A stretch of 64,000 nt of DNA from Fidelibacterota bacterium (GTDB taxonomy: Bacteria; Fidelibacterota; Fidelibacteria; Fidelibacterales; Fidelibacteraceae). The position numbers were made by a program, and so were the translations under genes. Below the pieces are notes generated by a model. It did not search any database. It saw only the letters and a program-made list of their open reading frames with translations, and had not been told where the DNA came from. The DNA lies in the NCBI GenBank assembly GCA_028716785.1, contig JAQUPD010000001.1, positions 159,628 through 223,627 on the forward strand, in the 5' to 3' direction. Position 1 is the first letter of the stretch, and every line of letters begins with the position of its first letter. Positions 57,401 through 64,000 of the stretch are shown here, piece after piece.

Positions 57401-57559
57401 TTGTCCAACAACAAGAACATTTGCTCCCACAAGAGGCATTTCAGTTTGTTCATCATAAACCCGTCCAGAAATTTTTCCTATCGTTTGGGCTTGTAGTAAT
57501 CCTGCTGTAATGAGAATTCCTACCAACAGTTTATAAATATTTTGATGTAGACATTTCAT
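54485..57559 (-). CDS. SusC-like TonB-dependent receptor
   Basis: 1024 residues from the ATG at 57559 (KCLHQNIYKLL, then signal peptide LVGILITAGLLQAQ); the longer frame starts inside the previous gene. Domains: carboxypeptidase-regulatory-like (GRVYDEQTEMPLVGANVLVVG), plug (EEVVVTAEKPIIVRDKTFSSSS, GSGSFDINFMIDGVTQEN, AEYGNAQSGVVKIVTKEGS) and a large barrel ending in a Phe after FFTFGVAF. The length and the regulatory domain are as in SusC-type glycan importers, but no SusD-like lipoprotein is found beside it. It starts 7 nt after the GHL10 gene, so it may import the products of that enzyme. Confidence 0.9.
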   Translation of the reverse strand: MKCLHQNIYKLLVGILITAGLLQAQTIGKISGRVYDEQTEMPLVGANVLVVGQEIGASTDEEGNFTILRVYPGTYDLKVTYIGYATATIKEVRVYVDRTTFLNIPMKVEGVQMEEVVVTAEKPIIVRDKTFSSSSVDYEDIEKTPAEGIRDIMDLNTSFQQNPDGTYSLRGSGSFDINFMIDGVTQENSNTGIPGTNYAGERANTSWKYDFNPLGIKQMELISGGFSAEYGNAQSGVVKIVTKEGSSKFQGEFRYEYRPPGKYHFGDYLYSKNHFEWQKWGNLDAWFKANYFQLPPNQQLGDPYLENGVPYNLYTYDEITGTYEPYRVSLNDSLAADYYNRWLSNRTPEGKSMEVADGFTWVQIYDTTETGILPVYKKVWQLQDVVNKENKLGVYDYRELAYQRVLFGFGGPIGNLPGWTFFFSGEKRQKPTRLPTNERYTDYDNVNLTTVSKLGKKLTLRSMFQYQHSRNGIFSGSDDVRWASPVGSISFHCGQTKYLLVTVPPKDEFAWIQSFNFTYLFSPEAFFDLTFSHTYERYEVNTTPLSTKWQVPQGNWDEGYTRLVWDPSATSYNQDVRTHIWAVRGDYTNQISHNQQLKTGFQATLRNMHYSSVSSAYTNALVYRTGFAEYYKAKPLTLAAYIQDRMEFEGMIANLGLRADAFNNFIDVPADEWNPFYMGIGANAIGNPETKKSTFHFALSPRIGLSFPIGEATAFRLQYGHFYAVPNFRHTLSKSTSQGWIMYGNADLGFLKTISYEFGVQHSLWGTHKVDVVAYFKDMTSQTTNIRRHISTGSVQRSATDPYAATYVNTGYGTSKGVEIEVEKYTTGRLKYRFKYTLSRTSGGVYGPSEIWADNDPNRPYSMRKYIQRANDNITAFDKTHALSTVFSYSFGYKEGLYMWGYYPLQYVTIALTYTFRSGVPYTLVETYEETFNLINNRRYPMEYETNLSLSKTLRLFGYRTTFSCRIENLFNNKWLTPFDPYSEADDLLRWVNTSKIPEDDPYEYFRVYRNIPRQIFFTFGVAF

Positions 57560-57566
57560 GGCATTC

Positions 57567-60092
57567 TTATTTAATATGCAGCATTTTACCTGTAACAATG
57601 ATACCTGCTGCAGAGGCTTGATAAAAATAAATCCCTGAAGACTCAGCAGAAAAATCAAGGTCTAGCGTATAGTGACCAGGATCAAGGTTTTGTGAATATG
57701 TCATGATTTTTTTTCCTTGGAGATTAAAAATTTGAAATTTTACATCTCCTTTTTTACGCATGGTATAAGAAAAACGTGTGATATTATTAAAGGGATTGGG
57801 ATAATTTGCTTGCAAATCAAAATCTGCAGGATGAGCGAAGTTGCTGTGCTCATGATTTACTTCTGACGGAAAGATGCGTGCAAAGTGAATCGCATCGGCA
57901 ACTACCCTTTTGCCTGGGCTTTGGGGACAATCATTATGAAGTTTTACTACCGCATAAGTCCCCTCATCTAGCCACTGAGTACCAAGAAGAGAGGTTTTTT
58001 GTTCAGGGCGACTTTGATCCACGCGCAATGTATCATAGGTAAGTCCATTTTTTAGAATATACATAGCCTCTGAGGCAAATTCAGGATGTGCAGGAAAAAG
58101 AGCAATGATCTGATAGAAGCCATTTGCAGGTGCTAAATAACGCCAATAAACACGGGCAGATCCATCACCTGTAGGAGTGGTAAGATAATTTTCACCTGTA
58201 AATCCTTCTACCTCCGTTTCTTCGATCCAAGTGCCTGTTTGAATCGTAAAATAGGTATCAGTATTATCAATCACAGTATCTAATCCTGTATAATACTGAA
58301 AGGAGAAAATGAGTGTATCGCTTATATTTCCCTCTTCATCCATTACACTATACGCTGTTAAAGTATACAATTGACCGGGGACAAAACCAGAACACCCAAG
58401 GGTTACACACTTTGGATTGTCATCATGAATGGTCATGGATAAAATGGAAACATGTGGAAAAATTGTGAAGGAGGATAATGAATTCTCATAGCGATTTAGA
58501 GGATAATTAAAAAGCAAGCGTAACTCTTTATCATTGGGTGTAAAGCCATCGAGAATGTTTAAGGGTTCCTTTTGTTTCAGGCGGATGGCATCTGCTACAA
58601 TAATGCCTGAAGAGCTACCTAAAAGGGAGACCGTTACAATATCGTTATAAGTAAAAGATTGATTTAAAAGGGTAAGCCAATCTCCAGAAAGTTCACAGGG
58701 CACAGAGAGGGTAACACTCTCTTGATTCCATTCAACCTGATAATACAGCGTGTCTTTACGGGTCCACTCTTCTGGAATATAGCTTTGAAGAAGATAGTTG
58801 CCAGAAATATAGAGGGGAATATGCCAGGAAAAAGAACTTCCTTCAGTGCCAATATGATATATTCCCTTAAATCCTCCCGTCATTTGTTGCATATTGTTTT
58901 TCACAACATAGTGGTTATTCATATCATCAACAGTTGGTGATTTATAAAAAGGCTGAACAGATTGAGGATAGACCGTAGATCCAAAAAAGGTCCGCTTTTC
59001 ATCTGTTAAATCACCATAATCCCACGTGATAGCGCCAGCAGCATTTTTTTCATGGATTGCAGAAACTGTTTGGTAAATTAGTTCATTCTCAACTGAGCCA
59101 ATATCAAATCCCGGGGCATAGCGTAGAGGATCATCATAAAGTTGAAAGCATCGATCGAGCCAATAAAGCATTTGATCATGCAAGCCATAGAGCATAGGAC
59201 ACAATAAATCTACCGATCTTTCACGTCCCCACGTTGGCCAATCCTGGAGCTTATCCTGACTTCCTTCCATCATATAGGGTGCTGCAACGGCAGCCGAAAC
59301 CAGGCACGATGGATTGACAGCTTTTACAGCTTCATAAATTGTCTTCGCCAGATCGCTTGTTTTTCGCTTACGCCATGCCACAAAATCTTGCCATTCTGGC
59401 TCATTTTCTACGATATCAAGGGGATCTTTCCCACCTGTCTCAGACATATAGGTCGACCGACTTATCGATGAATAAGAAAAATCTAGACTGGGGTAGCGAA
59501 TGCGGTCTGTTTGAATACCATCCAGATTTGGGTATTTTTCAGCACATTCGACAAAAATTTCCGTCATAAACGTCACCACGTCGGGATGAGCCGGATCCAT
59601 CCAAAACTGATAAATTGATCCAGCCATCATGCTATATTTTCTGCCATGTTTATCGATCATAAGCCAGTCAGGGTGATTTTCAAAAATTGGTCCAACATTT
59701 GAAGAATCATAGGAGAGCCAGTTCCACAAGCCATATTCAAACCAGGCATGGACATCCAGATTTAGGCGATGAGCTTCCTCAATCACCTCACTCATAGGAT
59801 CTCTGCCTACATATCCTGAATGTTGACGAACCCCCCCATATTTTTCCAGGACATCACTCTCATAAATCATTGCTCCTTGATACCAATTATTCACAAAAAC
59901 AGTATTGTATCCAGCGTCTTTAATTTTTTTGAGCTCCACTCGCATGGTTTGTTGATCAGCCAATAATACATCCCGACTCAACCAAATTCCGCGGATTTCC
60001 GGGAGTGGCTCCACGGCAAAGAGCATAGTTTGCATAATAAAAAAAGAGACACATCCTGTAATCCATTTAAAGGACGGTAAGGTAACTATCAT
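57567..60092 (-). CDS. Secreted GHL10-family glycosidase with Golvesin-like and type IX sorting domains
   Basis: 841 residues. Signal peptide (WITGCVSFFIMQTMLFA). A GHL10 (DUF187) TIM barrel follows: PEIRGIWLSRDVLLADQQ, GYNTVFVNNWYQGAMIY, LDVHAWFEYGLWNWLS, DGIQTDRIRYPSLDFS. Two beta domains resembling Golvesin/Xly CBD-like carbohydrate modules follow (GFTGENYLTTP..GDGSARVYWRY and one near 400-515). The last ~80 residues begin NYPNPFNNITRFSYTM and form a type IX sorting domain. GHL10 members include peptidoglycan-like and polysaccharide hydrolases; the substrate here is unknown. It has no ribosome-binding site of its own and begins 3 nt after the previous stop, so translation is coupled. Confidence 0.88.
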   Translation of the reverse strand: MIVTLPSFKWITGCVSFFIMQTMLFAVEPLPEIRGIWLSRDVLLADQQTMRVELKKIKDAGYNTVFVNNWYQGAMIYESDVLEKYGGVRQHSGYVGRDPMSEVIEEAHRLNLDVHAWFEYGLWNWLSYDSSNVGPIFENHPDWLMIDKHGRKYSMMAGSIYQFWMDPAHPDVVTFMTEIFVECAEKYPNLDGIQTDRIRYPSLDFSYSSISRSTYMSETGGKDPLDIVENEPEWQDFVAWRKRKTSDLAKTIYEAVKAVNPSCLVSAAVAAPYMMEGSQDKLQDWPTWGRERSVDLLCPMLYGLHDQMLYWLDRCFQLYDDPLRYAPGFDIGSVENELIYQTVSAIHEKNAAGAITWDYGDLTDEKRTFFGSTVYPQSVQPFYKSPTVDDMNNHYVVKNNMQQMTGGFKGIYHIGTEGSSFSWHIPLYISGNYLLQSYIPEEWTRKDTLYYQVEWNQESVTLSVPCELSGDWLTLLNQSFTYNDIVTVSLLGSSSGIIVADAIRLKQKEPLNILDGFTPNDKELRLLFNYPLNRYENSLSSFTIFPHVSILSMTIHDDNPKCVTLGCSGFVPGQLYTLTAYSVMDEEGNISDTLIFSFQYYTGLDTVIDNTDTYFTIQTGTWIEETEVEGFTGENYLTTPTGDGSARVYWRYLAPANGFYQIIALFPAHPEFASEAMYILKNGLTYDTLRVDQSRPEQKTSLLGTQWLDEGTYAVVKLHNDCPQSPGKRVVADAIHFARIFPSEVNHEHSNFAHPADFDLQANYPNPFNNITRFSYTMRKKGDVKFQIFNLQGKKIMTYSQNLDPGHYTLDLDFSAESSGIYFYQASAAGIIVTGKMLHIK

Positions 60093-60095
60093 TAC

Positions 60096-61463
60096 TTATT
60101 TCATTAAAATCATTTTTTGAATTTGTTTTCCAAAGGAGGATTGCATTACCACAAAGTAAACTCCTGAAGACATATCATTGGGAGCATTAAAAGGAAGGGC
60201 GTGTTGACCAGCAGATGTAAACGATGAATAGAGGGTTTGATAAGGTTTCCCTGTTAGAGTATAAAGGGTTATCGTCACATGTGATTCAGAGGGAATCTGA
60301 AAACTTATTTGCGTTGAAGCATTAAAAGGATTAGGGTAAACAGGATTCAAAAGAAATGATTCAGAATTAAACAGATTGTTTTCCTGGACACTATTAACAT
60401 CTCCTCGTGTAAACACATAGCAGCATTTATTCCCCGCATCGATAACATACGCATAGTTACCATCTGGACTTATTGCTACATCTTGAGGAATATTCAAAGG
60501 CGCACCTTCTGGATCGGCAAGATCCCCGCTGGTAGAACTGGGGAGTTCATCTACTTGTGTTGCCCAACTGCCCTCCACTTGAAATCCCTTGACCCAAAGG
60601 CGAGAACTATCCGTTCCAACAGCCCAAAGAATTCCAGTAGAATCAACAAAAATTCCATTTGGAATATACTTTGACCATTTTAAAAAACTATCAGCATCTT
60701 CCAGCGCCAAGGGGGTATATCCAGCAGGTTCGGTTTGTGTTCCACCTGTCCATATAGTAACGCCCCCCTGATTACCGCCTTTTAGACTATTTCGAGATGT
60801 ATAAATAGGTGAATTTGAATCATTATAATCGAGATTTTTTTGAAGAGCTACATCGCGAATGACATCTTCACCCGTTGATGAAGGGCCTCCGGGATCCCGG
60901 TTTATTGTTTCAGGAGAGACATAAAGACCTATGGGATTAGATGCTCCTGAAAAATCCCAAAGCCGAATGCGGGGACCTTGGTAAATAATACCACCATACA
61001 TATACCTATCTTTTGTCATGCAGATTCCATAAACATAAGTACCAAAACCTGGGATTCCTTTATACTCAATTTTGGCAGCAGGATTCCCTTCAGGATATTC
61101 ATAAACAAAAGAAACATCGGTGGTTGTAGAACGGAAAACAACAAATACATCTTTATTGATTGTTGTAACCCCTCGCGTAGTATGCACATCCGTAATGTAA
61201 GAATAATCTTCAAAAAGTGTAAAAACAGTATCTCCTGGGGCTGCTGTATAGAGGGCATTTAAGGCACCTACTGAGGTTAACGGTGAGGATATAACCCAAA
61301 GATTGCCAGCACTATCCGTATCACAAAGATAGGGATTGGCTAAACTATCCGATTCTTGAAATCGAATTGTCATATCAGACCTGTAAACCCATTCAGTCTC
61401 TTGAGAAAAAAGAAAAGAGACTACACTTAAAATAACCAGAAAAGAAACACAGACTTTTTTCAT
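60096..61463 (-). CDS. Secreted beta-propeller-like protein with type IX sorting domain
   Basis: 455 residues, first gene of the operon. Signal peptide (VSFLVILSVVSFLFS). The middle holds repeated segments with the NHL/propeller pattern (LCDTDSAGNLWVISS, YVYGICMTKDRYMYGGII, IPQDVAISPDGNYAYVIDAGNKCCYVFTRGD). The last ~75 residues begin NPVYPNPFNASTQISFQIP, ending in KMILMK, a type IX sorting domain. Probably a surface-exposed binding or scaffolding protein. A good promoter candidate lies about 45 bases before the start codon. Confidence 0.8.
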   Translation of the reverse strand: MKKVCVSFLVILSVVSFLFSQETEWVYRSDMTIRFQESDSLANPYLCDTDSAGNLWVISSPLTSVGALNALYTAAPGDTVFTLFEDYSYITDVHTTRGVTTINKDVFVVFRSTTTDVSFVYEYPEGNPAAKIEYKGIPGFGTYVYGICMTKDRYMYGGIIYQGPRIRLWDFSGASNPIGLYVSPETINRDPGGPSSTGEDVIRDVALQKNLDYNDSNSPIYTSRNSLKGGNQGGVTIWTGGTQTEPAGYTPLALEDADSFLKWSKYIPNGIFVDSTGILWAVGTDSSRLWVKGFQVEGSWATQVDELPSSTSGDLADPEGAPLNIPQDVAISPDGNYAYVIDAGNKCCYVFTRGDVNSVQENNLFNSESFLLNPVYPNPFNASTQISFQIPSESHVTITLYTLTGKPYQTLYSSFTSAGQHALPFNAPNDMSSGVYFVVMQSSFGKQIQKMILMK

Positions 61464-61507
61464 GGTACACCTCCATGTTTTAATAAATTATTTAATTAGT
61501 TTGTGTA

Positions 61508-61536
61508 AAATATTAACAAACACAATGTAAATCAAC
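61508..61536 (-). promoter_or_regulatory. Candidate promoter of the glycan operon
   Basis: On the minus strand TTGATT (61531-61536) and TATTTT (61508-61513) are exactly 17 bp apart, about 45 bp upstream of the first start codon at 61463. The rest of the 313-bp gap (61464-61776) also holds the short hairpin TTCTTTC-TC-GAAAGAA (61690-61705 region) that may end the mgtE message; nothing else is seen. Confidence 0.5.
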
Positions 61537-61776
61537 TGAAAAGATACAATGATTCCAAGTTTCACGAAAATAAACTTTTACTTCGATATAAAATTAATCA
61601 TAGTATTATATCTCTATTTCTTAACGGTTATCATTAGCATTCATTAAATAAGACCAGCTTTATTAATGTCCATAAAATGCTCATAAGTTCTTTCTCGAAA
61701 GAAAAGGGAGATGTTCCTGAGTCTTTCCCTCAAAAAAGCCATAATTCCTTAGGGTATTGTATGAAGAACTCATTTT

Positions 61777-63156
61777 TTATATTCCTAAAATATACGAAGC
61801 GGTATTAAAATAAATGAGGAGGCCTGTGATATCCACAATTGTTGCCAGGGATGGACTTGCAACAACTGCAGGATCCCACTTCATTTTAGCAGCAATAATA
61901 GGAAGAATCGCTCCAAAAAGAGTCGACGTAAGAACTTGCAATGCAAGGGCAATGGCAATGGCAAGACCTATAAGAGAGAGGGAATACCCATTGGGGATTG
62001 TCATTGTTCCTCCTTGGAGAAGAACTCTTCCAAAGGCCATCCCGCCCAAAAGAATTCCAAGGAGTAGCGCGACCTGACATTCTTTAAATAAAATTTTTAA
62101 AACATCTTTTGGGGTTATTTCTTTCAGGGCAAGCGCGCGGACAATTAATGTAGCAGATTGGGAACCTGTGTTACCGCCAGCAGCTGCCAGCATAGGCATA
62201 AAGGTCACAAGAACCGCAAACTGACTCAGCAGGTTTTCATACCGTTGAACAATCATTCCTGAAATAAGTCCCAATATTGCCAAAATAAAGACCCACACAC
62301 CCCTGTTTTTAAAATGTTCCAGAGGAGATGTTTTTAAATATGCTGAAGATTCATGGCTACCGGTAATTGCCATGAATTTTTCCATATCTTCTGTTGTTTC
62401 TTGGGTGATAATATCCAGGGCATCATCATGAGTTACAATACCAACGAGGGCATTATTCCCATTAACAACAGGAATAGCAATTAAATTATACTTTTGAATT
62501 TTTCGGGCAGTTTCTTCTTGGTCGTCGGTTACACGAGAAAAAATGACTTCCCGGTGCATGATATCTTCAATTTTCTTTTTGGGATTTGCCAAGATAAGGT
62601 CTTTCAGAGAAAGAAAACCAAGAAGTTTTCGGTCCTCATCAATAACATAGGCATAGTAAATGGTTTCTTTATCGGGGGCTTCACGACGCATCCGATTCAA
62701 GGCTTCTTCTGCAGTAATATTTGGAGGAAGGGCCATATAATCGGATGTCATTACTGATCCCGTACTTCCTTCGGGATATGAAGCCAACCGTCGGATATCT
62801 TCTCGTTCAGCGTGAGCCAATGAAGGTAAAAGTTCTTCTTGCTCCTCTTCCGATAAAAGCTTAAATAAATCAGCACGATCATCATGAGGCATTGCTGTAA
62901 AAAGTCTGGACGCTTCTTGCCGATTCAGAGTCATAACTACCTTAACCTGAAGATCTTTGTCAAAATTAACCAAAATGGATGCCTGATGATAGGGGGGCAG
63001 AAGCGAGAAAATTTGACGGATTTCTTCAGGTTCAAATTCTGCTAACCATTCAGCGATTCGAACGGGATGTTCAGACTCAAAGAGTTCTTTTAAAGCACTG
63101 GTATCGTTTTGGACAAGTAATTCCCGAATTTCCGGGATCAGAATTGTACTTTCCAT
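61777..63156 (-). CDS. mgtE: MgtE-type magnesium transporter
   Basis: 459 residues. Order of domains: MgtE N-domain (helical superhelix, about 20-130), two CBS domains (GSVMTSDYMALPPNITAEEALNRM; DIMHREVIFSRVTDDQEETARK) and five membrane helices with the channel signature (LVTFMPMLAAAGGNTGSQSATLIVRAL). The CBS and N domains close the channel when Mg2+ is high inside. The gene has an unusually long and structured leader. It could in principle also carry Co2+. Confidence 0.97.
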   Translation of the reverse strand: MESTILIPEIRELLVQNDTSALKELFESEHPVRIAEWLAEFEPEEIRQIFSLLPPYHQASILVNFDKDLQVKVVMTLNRQEASRLFTAMPHDDRADLFKLLSEEEQEELLPSLAHAEREDIRRLASYPEGSTGSVMTSDYMALPPNITAEEALNRMRREAPDKETIYYAYVIDEDRKLLGFLSLKDLILANPKKKIEDIMHREVIFSRVTDDQEETARKIQKYNLIAIPVVNGNNALVGIVTHDDALDIITQETTEDMEKFMAITGSHESSAYLKTSPLEHFKNRGVWVFILAILGLISGMIVQRYENLLSQFAVLVTFMPMLAAAGGNTGSQSATLIVRALALKEITPKDVLKILFKECQVALLLGILLGGMAFGRVLLQGGTMTIPNGYSLSLIGLAIAIALALQVLTSTLFGAILPIIAAKMKWDPAVVASPSLATIVDITGLLIYFNTASYILGI

Positions 63157-63345
63157 GGTTTACCTCCGATATTTGTCACATACTGAGTTTCCCATGCGAC
63201 CGGAGGCAAACCTTTTCCCGGATTATTCGAGGGAAAAGATCAGCACAAGGACCGCATGGATCCGCTTTCGTGGTCCGGTATCGTCCTGGTCGCTCTGACT
63301 CAGGGGTTGCATAAAATTAAGGCAACTCATGCATCCTCCTTTTGC
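63157..63345 (-). promoter_or_regulatory. mgtE leader: RBS-sequestering helix, hairpins and upstream ORF
   Basis: GGTTTGCCTCCG (minus strand, 63212-63201) can pair perfectly (one G-U) with CGGAGGTAAACC (63168-63157), burying the mgtE ribosome-binding site GGAGG right before the start codon. Just upstream is a hairpin CTTTTCCC/GGGAAAAG (63238-63231 with 63219-63212) whose loop holds the stop codon of a 35-codon upstream ORF. A competing pairing CGA..CCGGA/TCCGGTCG (63283-63274 with 63204-63197) uses codons of that ORF. This is an ordered set of exclusive structures, as in Mg2+-responsive leaders, but it does not show the M-box (ykoK) consensus. Confidence 0.65.
63223..63330 (-). CDS. Upstream leader peptide ORF of mgtE
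   Basis: 35 residues starting MSCLNFMQPLSQSDQDD and ending VLVLIFSLE, with a strong AAAAGGAGG at the right distance from its ATG. Codons 11-20 encode an acid-rich run ending with Pro (SQSDQDDTGP). Acid- and Pro-rich nascent chains destabilise ribosomes at low Mg2+ in the MgtL leader peptide of enterobacterial mgtA. The peptide itself is probably regulatory rather than functional. Alternative: a chance ORF, but the ribosome-binding site and its place in the leader argue against that. Confidence 0.6.
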   Translation of the reverse strand: MSCLNFMQPLSQSDQDDTGPRKRIHAVLVLIFSLE

Positions 63346-63548
63346 TGATAAGTTTTACGAAGCAAGCTCCGTTTTGGAGTGAAATTTACCTGCTCTTAAC
63401 ACAAGATTGCAAGGACTTTCTGTTAAGCAAATTTTTAGAGAGACTAAGTCAGTGTAAAACTTAAACGGATTTTGTCTGTTCTAAGATATTAAATTTTTCT
63501 AGTTCGTCTATTTAAATATTTAAAGAGAATAGATTAATTTTAGATTCA

Positions 63549-64000
63549 TCACACATTTGTGTGGGTAAGCAGTTTATGTTTTTGATTTTGCTGTAGAATT
63601 TTGAGTCTAAAATATTCCATATTTCGATATTCATAAGCCTTTTTCTTTACTGTGGCGATAAGATTATTCAATCCTTCTGCCAAGCCGCTAGTAATGGGAT
63701 GAACGAAGTAATTCAAGAACTTCTGCAGATGACGTTTAATAGACGAGCAAATTTTTTCAACAGATCAAGACTAGTCTCCATCACAGTTTTAATCCATTGA
63801 ACAATTGCTAGTTGTCTTTCCGTTTCGCTCAATTCATTCATTATCGACCTAAACTCTTCCTTTAATAGATATGCCTGATAAAGATTTTGGTTCAGATTGA
63901 TGATGTTATTTAATCTTTCTTTGAAGCTGAGATTCACTGAGATTTTCCTGACCATATAAGAAAAGCCAACGGCTATTTTTAAGAATGCGACGACCTTCTC
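63549..64000 (-). pseudogene. ISL3-family transposase, C-terminal part, frameshifted and cut by the window edge
   Basis: Reading from the right edge: GRRILKNSRWLFLYGQENLS, then after a shift LSFKERLNNIINLNQNLYQAYLLKEEFRSI, then KRHLQKFLNYFVHPITSGLAEGLNNLIATVKKKAYEYRNMEYFRLKIL in another frame, and a stop at 63549. This is the conserved C-terminal region of ISL3 transposases (DDE fold, LAEGLNN box). Two shifts are visible. One is a tandem duplication of CTGAGATT(CA) at 63927-63944. No flanking inverted repeat is seen on the left, so this is likely a remnant element. Confidence 0.8.

Noticed and set aside
62979..63314. 111-residue plus-strand ORF over the mgtE start and leader
   Set aside because: It runs opposite to the well-supported mgtE gene, has no recognisable domain and no ribosome-binding site; taken as a shadow.
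63157..63420. M-box (ykoK) Mg2+ riboswitch before mgtE
   Set aside because: Expected M-box consensus blocks were not found; the leader is better explained by the ORF and the sequestering helix.
1..64000. tRNA, rRNA, CRISPR arrays, prophage
   Set aside because: No cloverleaf with a T-loop consensus, no rRNA stretch, no regular repeat-spacer array and no phage structural genes were seen by eye; no search program was run.

Overview
The window is AT-rich bacterial chromosome with dense, mostly minus-strand genes. It looks like a Gram-negative anaerobe of the Fibrobacteres-Chlorobi-Bacteroidetes (FCB) side of the tree. Several secreted proteins end in the (V)YPNPFN-type C-terminal sorting domain of the type IX (Por) secretion system. 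There is a PorV/PorQ-family barrel, two TonB-dependent receptors with carboxypeptidase-regulatory-like N-domains, a TonB/ExbB/ExbD/ExbD set, a trimeric [FeFe]-hydrogenase, a 2-oxoacid:ferredoxin oxidoreductase and class I (Fe-S) fumarase. Candidate phyla such as Marinimicrobia, KSB1 or Cloacimonetes fit, but this placement is inference from gene content only. No rRNA, tRNA or CRISPR was seen.

Layout. 1-12.6 kb: a GH20 hexosaminidase cut by the left edge, a lone response regulator, formate-THF ligase, a tight FAH-family / PurL-like / uvrC cluster, clpB, a DUF2147 protein, methylglyoxal synthase and an acyl-ACP thioesterase. 12.9-17.8 kb: a phosphodiester-glycosidase-like exported protein, then the hydCBA-type hydrogenase operon, with a near-consensus Fur box upstream. 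18-28 kb: glycosyltransferase, DUF2723 membrane protein, recG, a DUF4139 protein and valS. 28.2-30.1 kb: a 6S-like structured RNA with its own promoter, a badly decayed mqnC (futalosine menaquinone pathway) and an intact queF. 30.3-34.4 kb: fumarase beta/alpha and KorB/KorA in one run. 34.6-40 kb: M32 carboxypeptidase, the tonB-exbD-exbD-exbB operon and an S41 protease. 40.3-48.6 kb (plus strand): secreted GH18 chitinase, a decayed phytol-kinase/DUF92 gene on the opposite strand, an outer-membrane protein, a GH13 lipoprotein and a TonB receptor. 48.7-61.5 kb: an eight-gene minus-strand operon combining type IX cargo, two GHL10-like glycosidases, a SusC-like receptor, a PorV-like barrel and two small barrels. 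It reads as a surface glycan-harvesting system without a recognisable SusD. 61.8-64 kb: mgtE behind an elaborate leader, then a broken ISL3 transposase at the right edge.

How it fits together: polymers (chitin, amino sugars, alpha-glucans and an unknown GHL10 substrate) are attacked outside the cell by type IX-exported or lipid-anchored enzymes. Products enter through TonB receptors powered by the ExbBD-TonB set. Carbon is oxidised through ferredoxin-linked 2-oxoacid metabolism and reductant leaves as H2. The remains of mqnC and of the prenol-kinase gene would fit a lineage that has dropped quinone-based respiration.

The most unusual items are the mgtE leader (a 35-codon upstream ORF with an acidic run, plus a 12-bp helix burying the mgtE ribosome-binding site), the 6S-like RNA, a PurL homologue lacking the expected histidines, the two gene relics and the GHL10/SusC/PorV operon.
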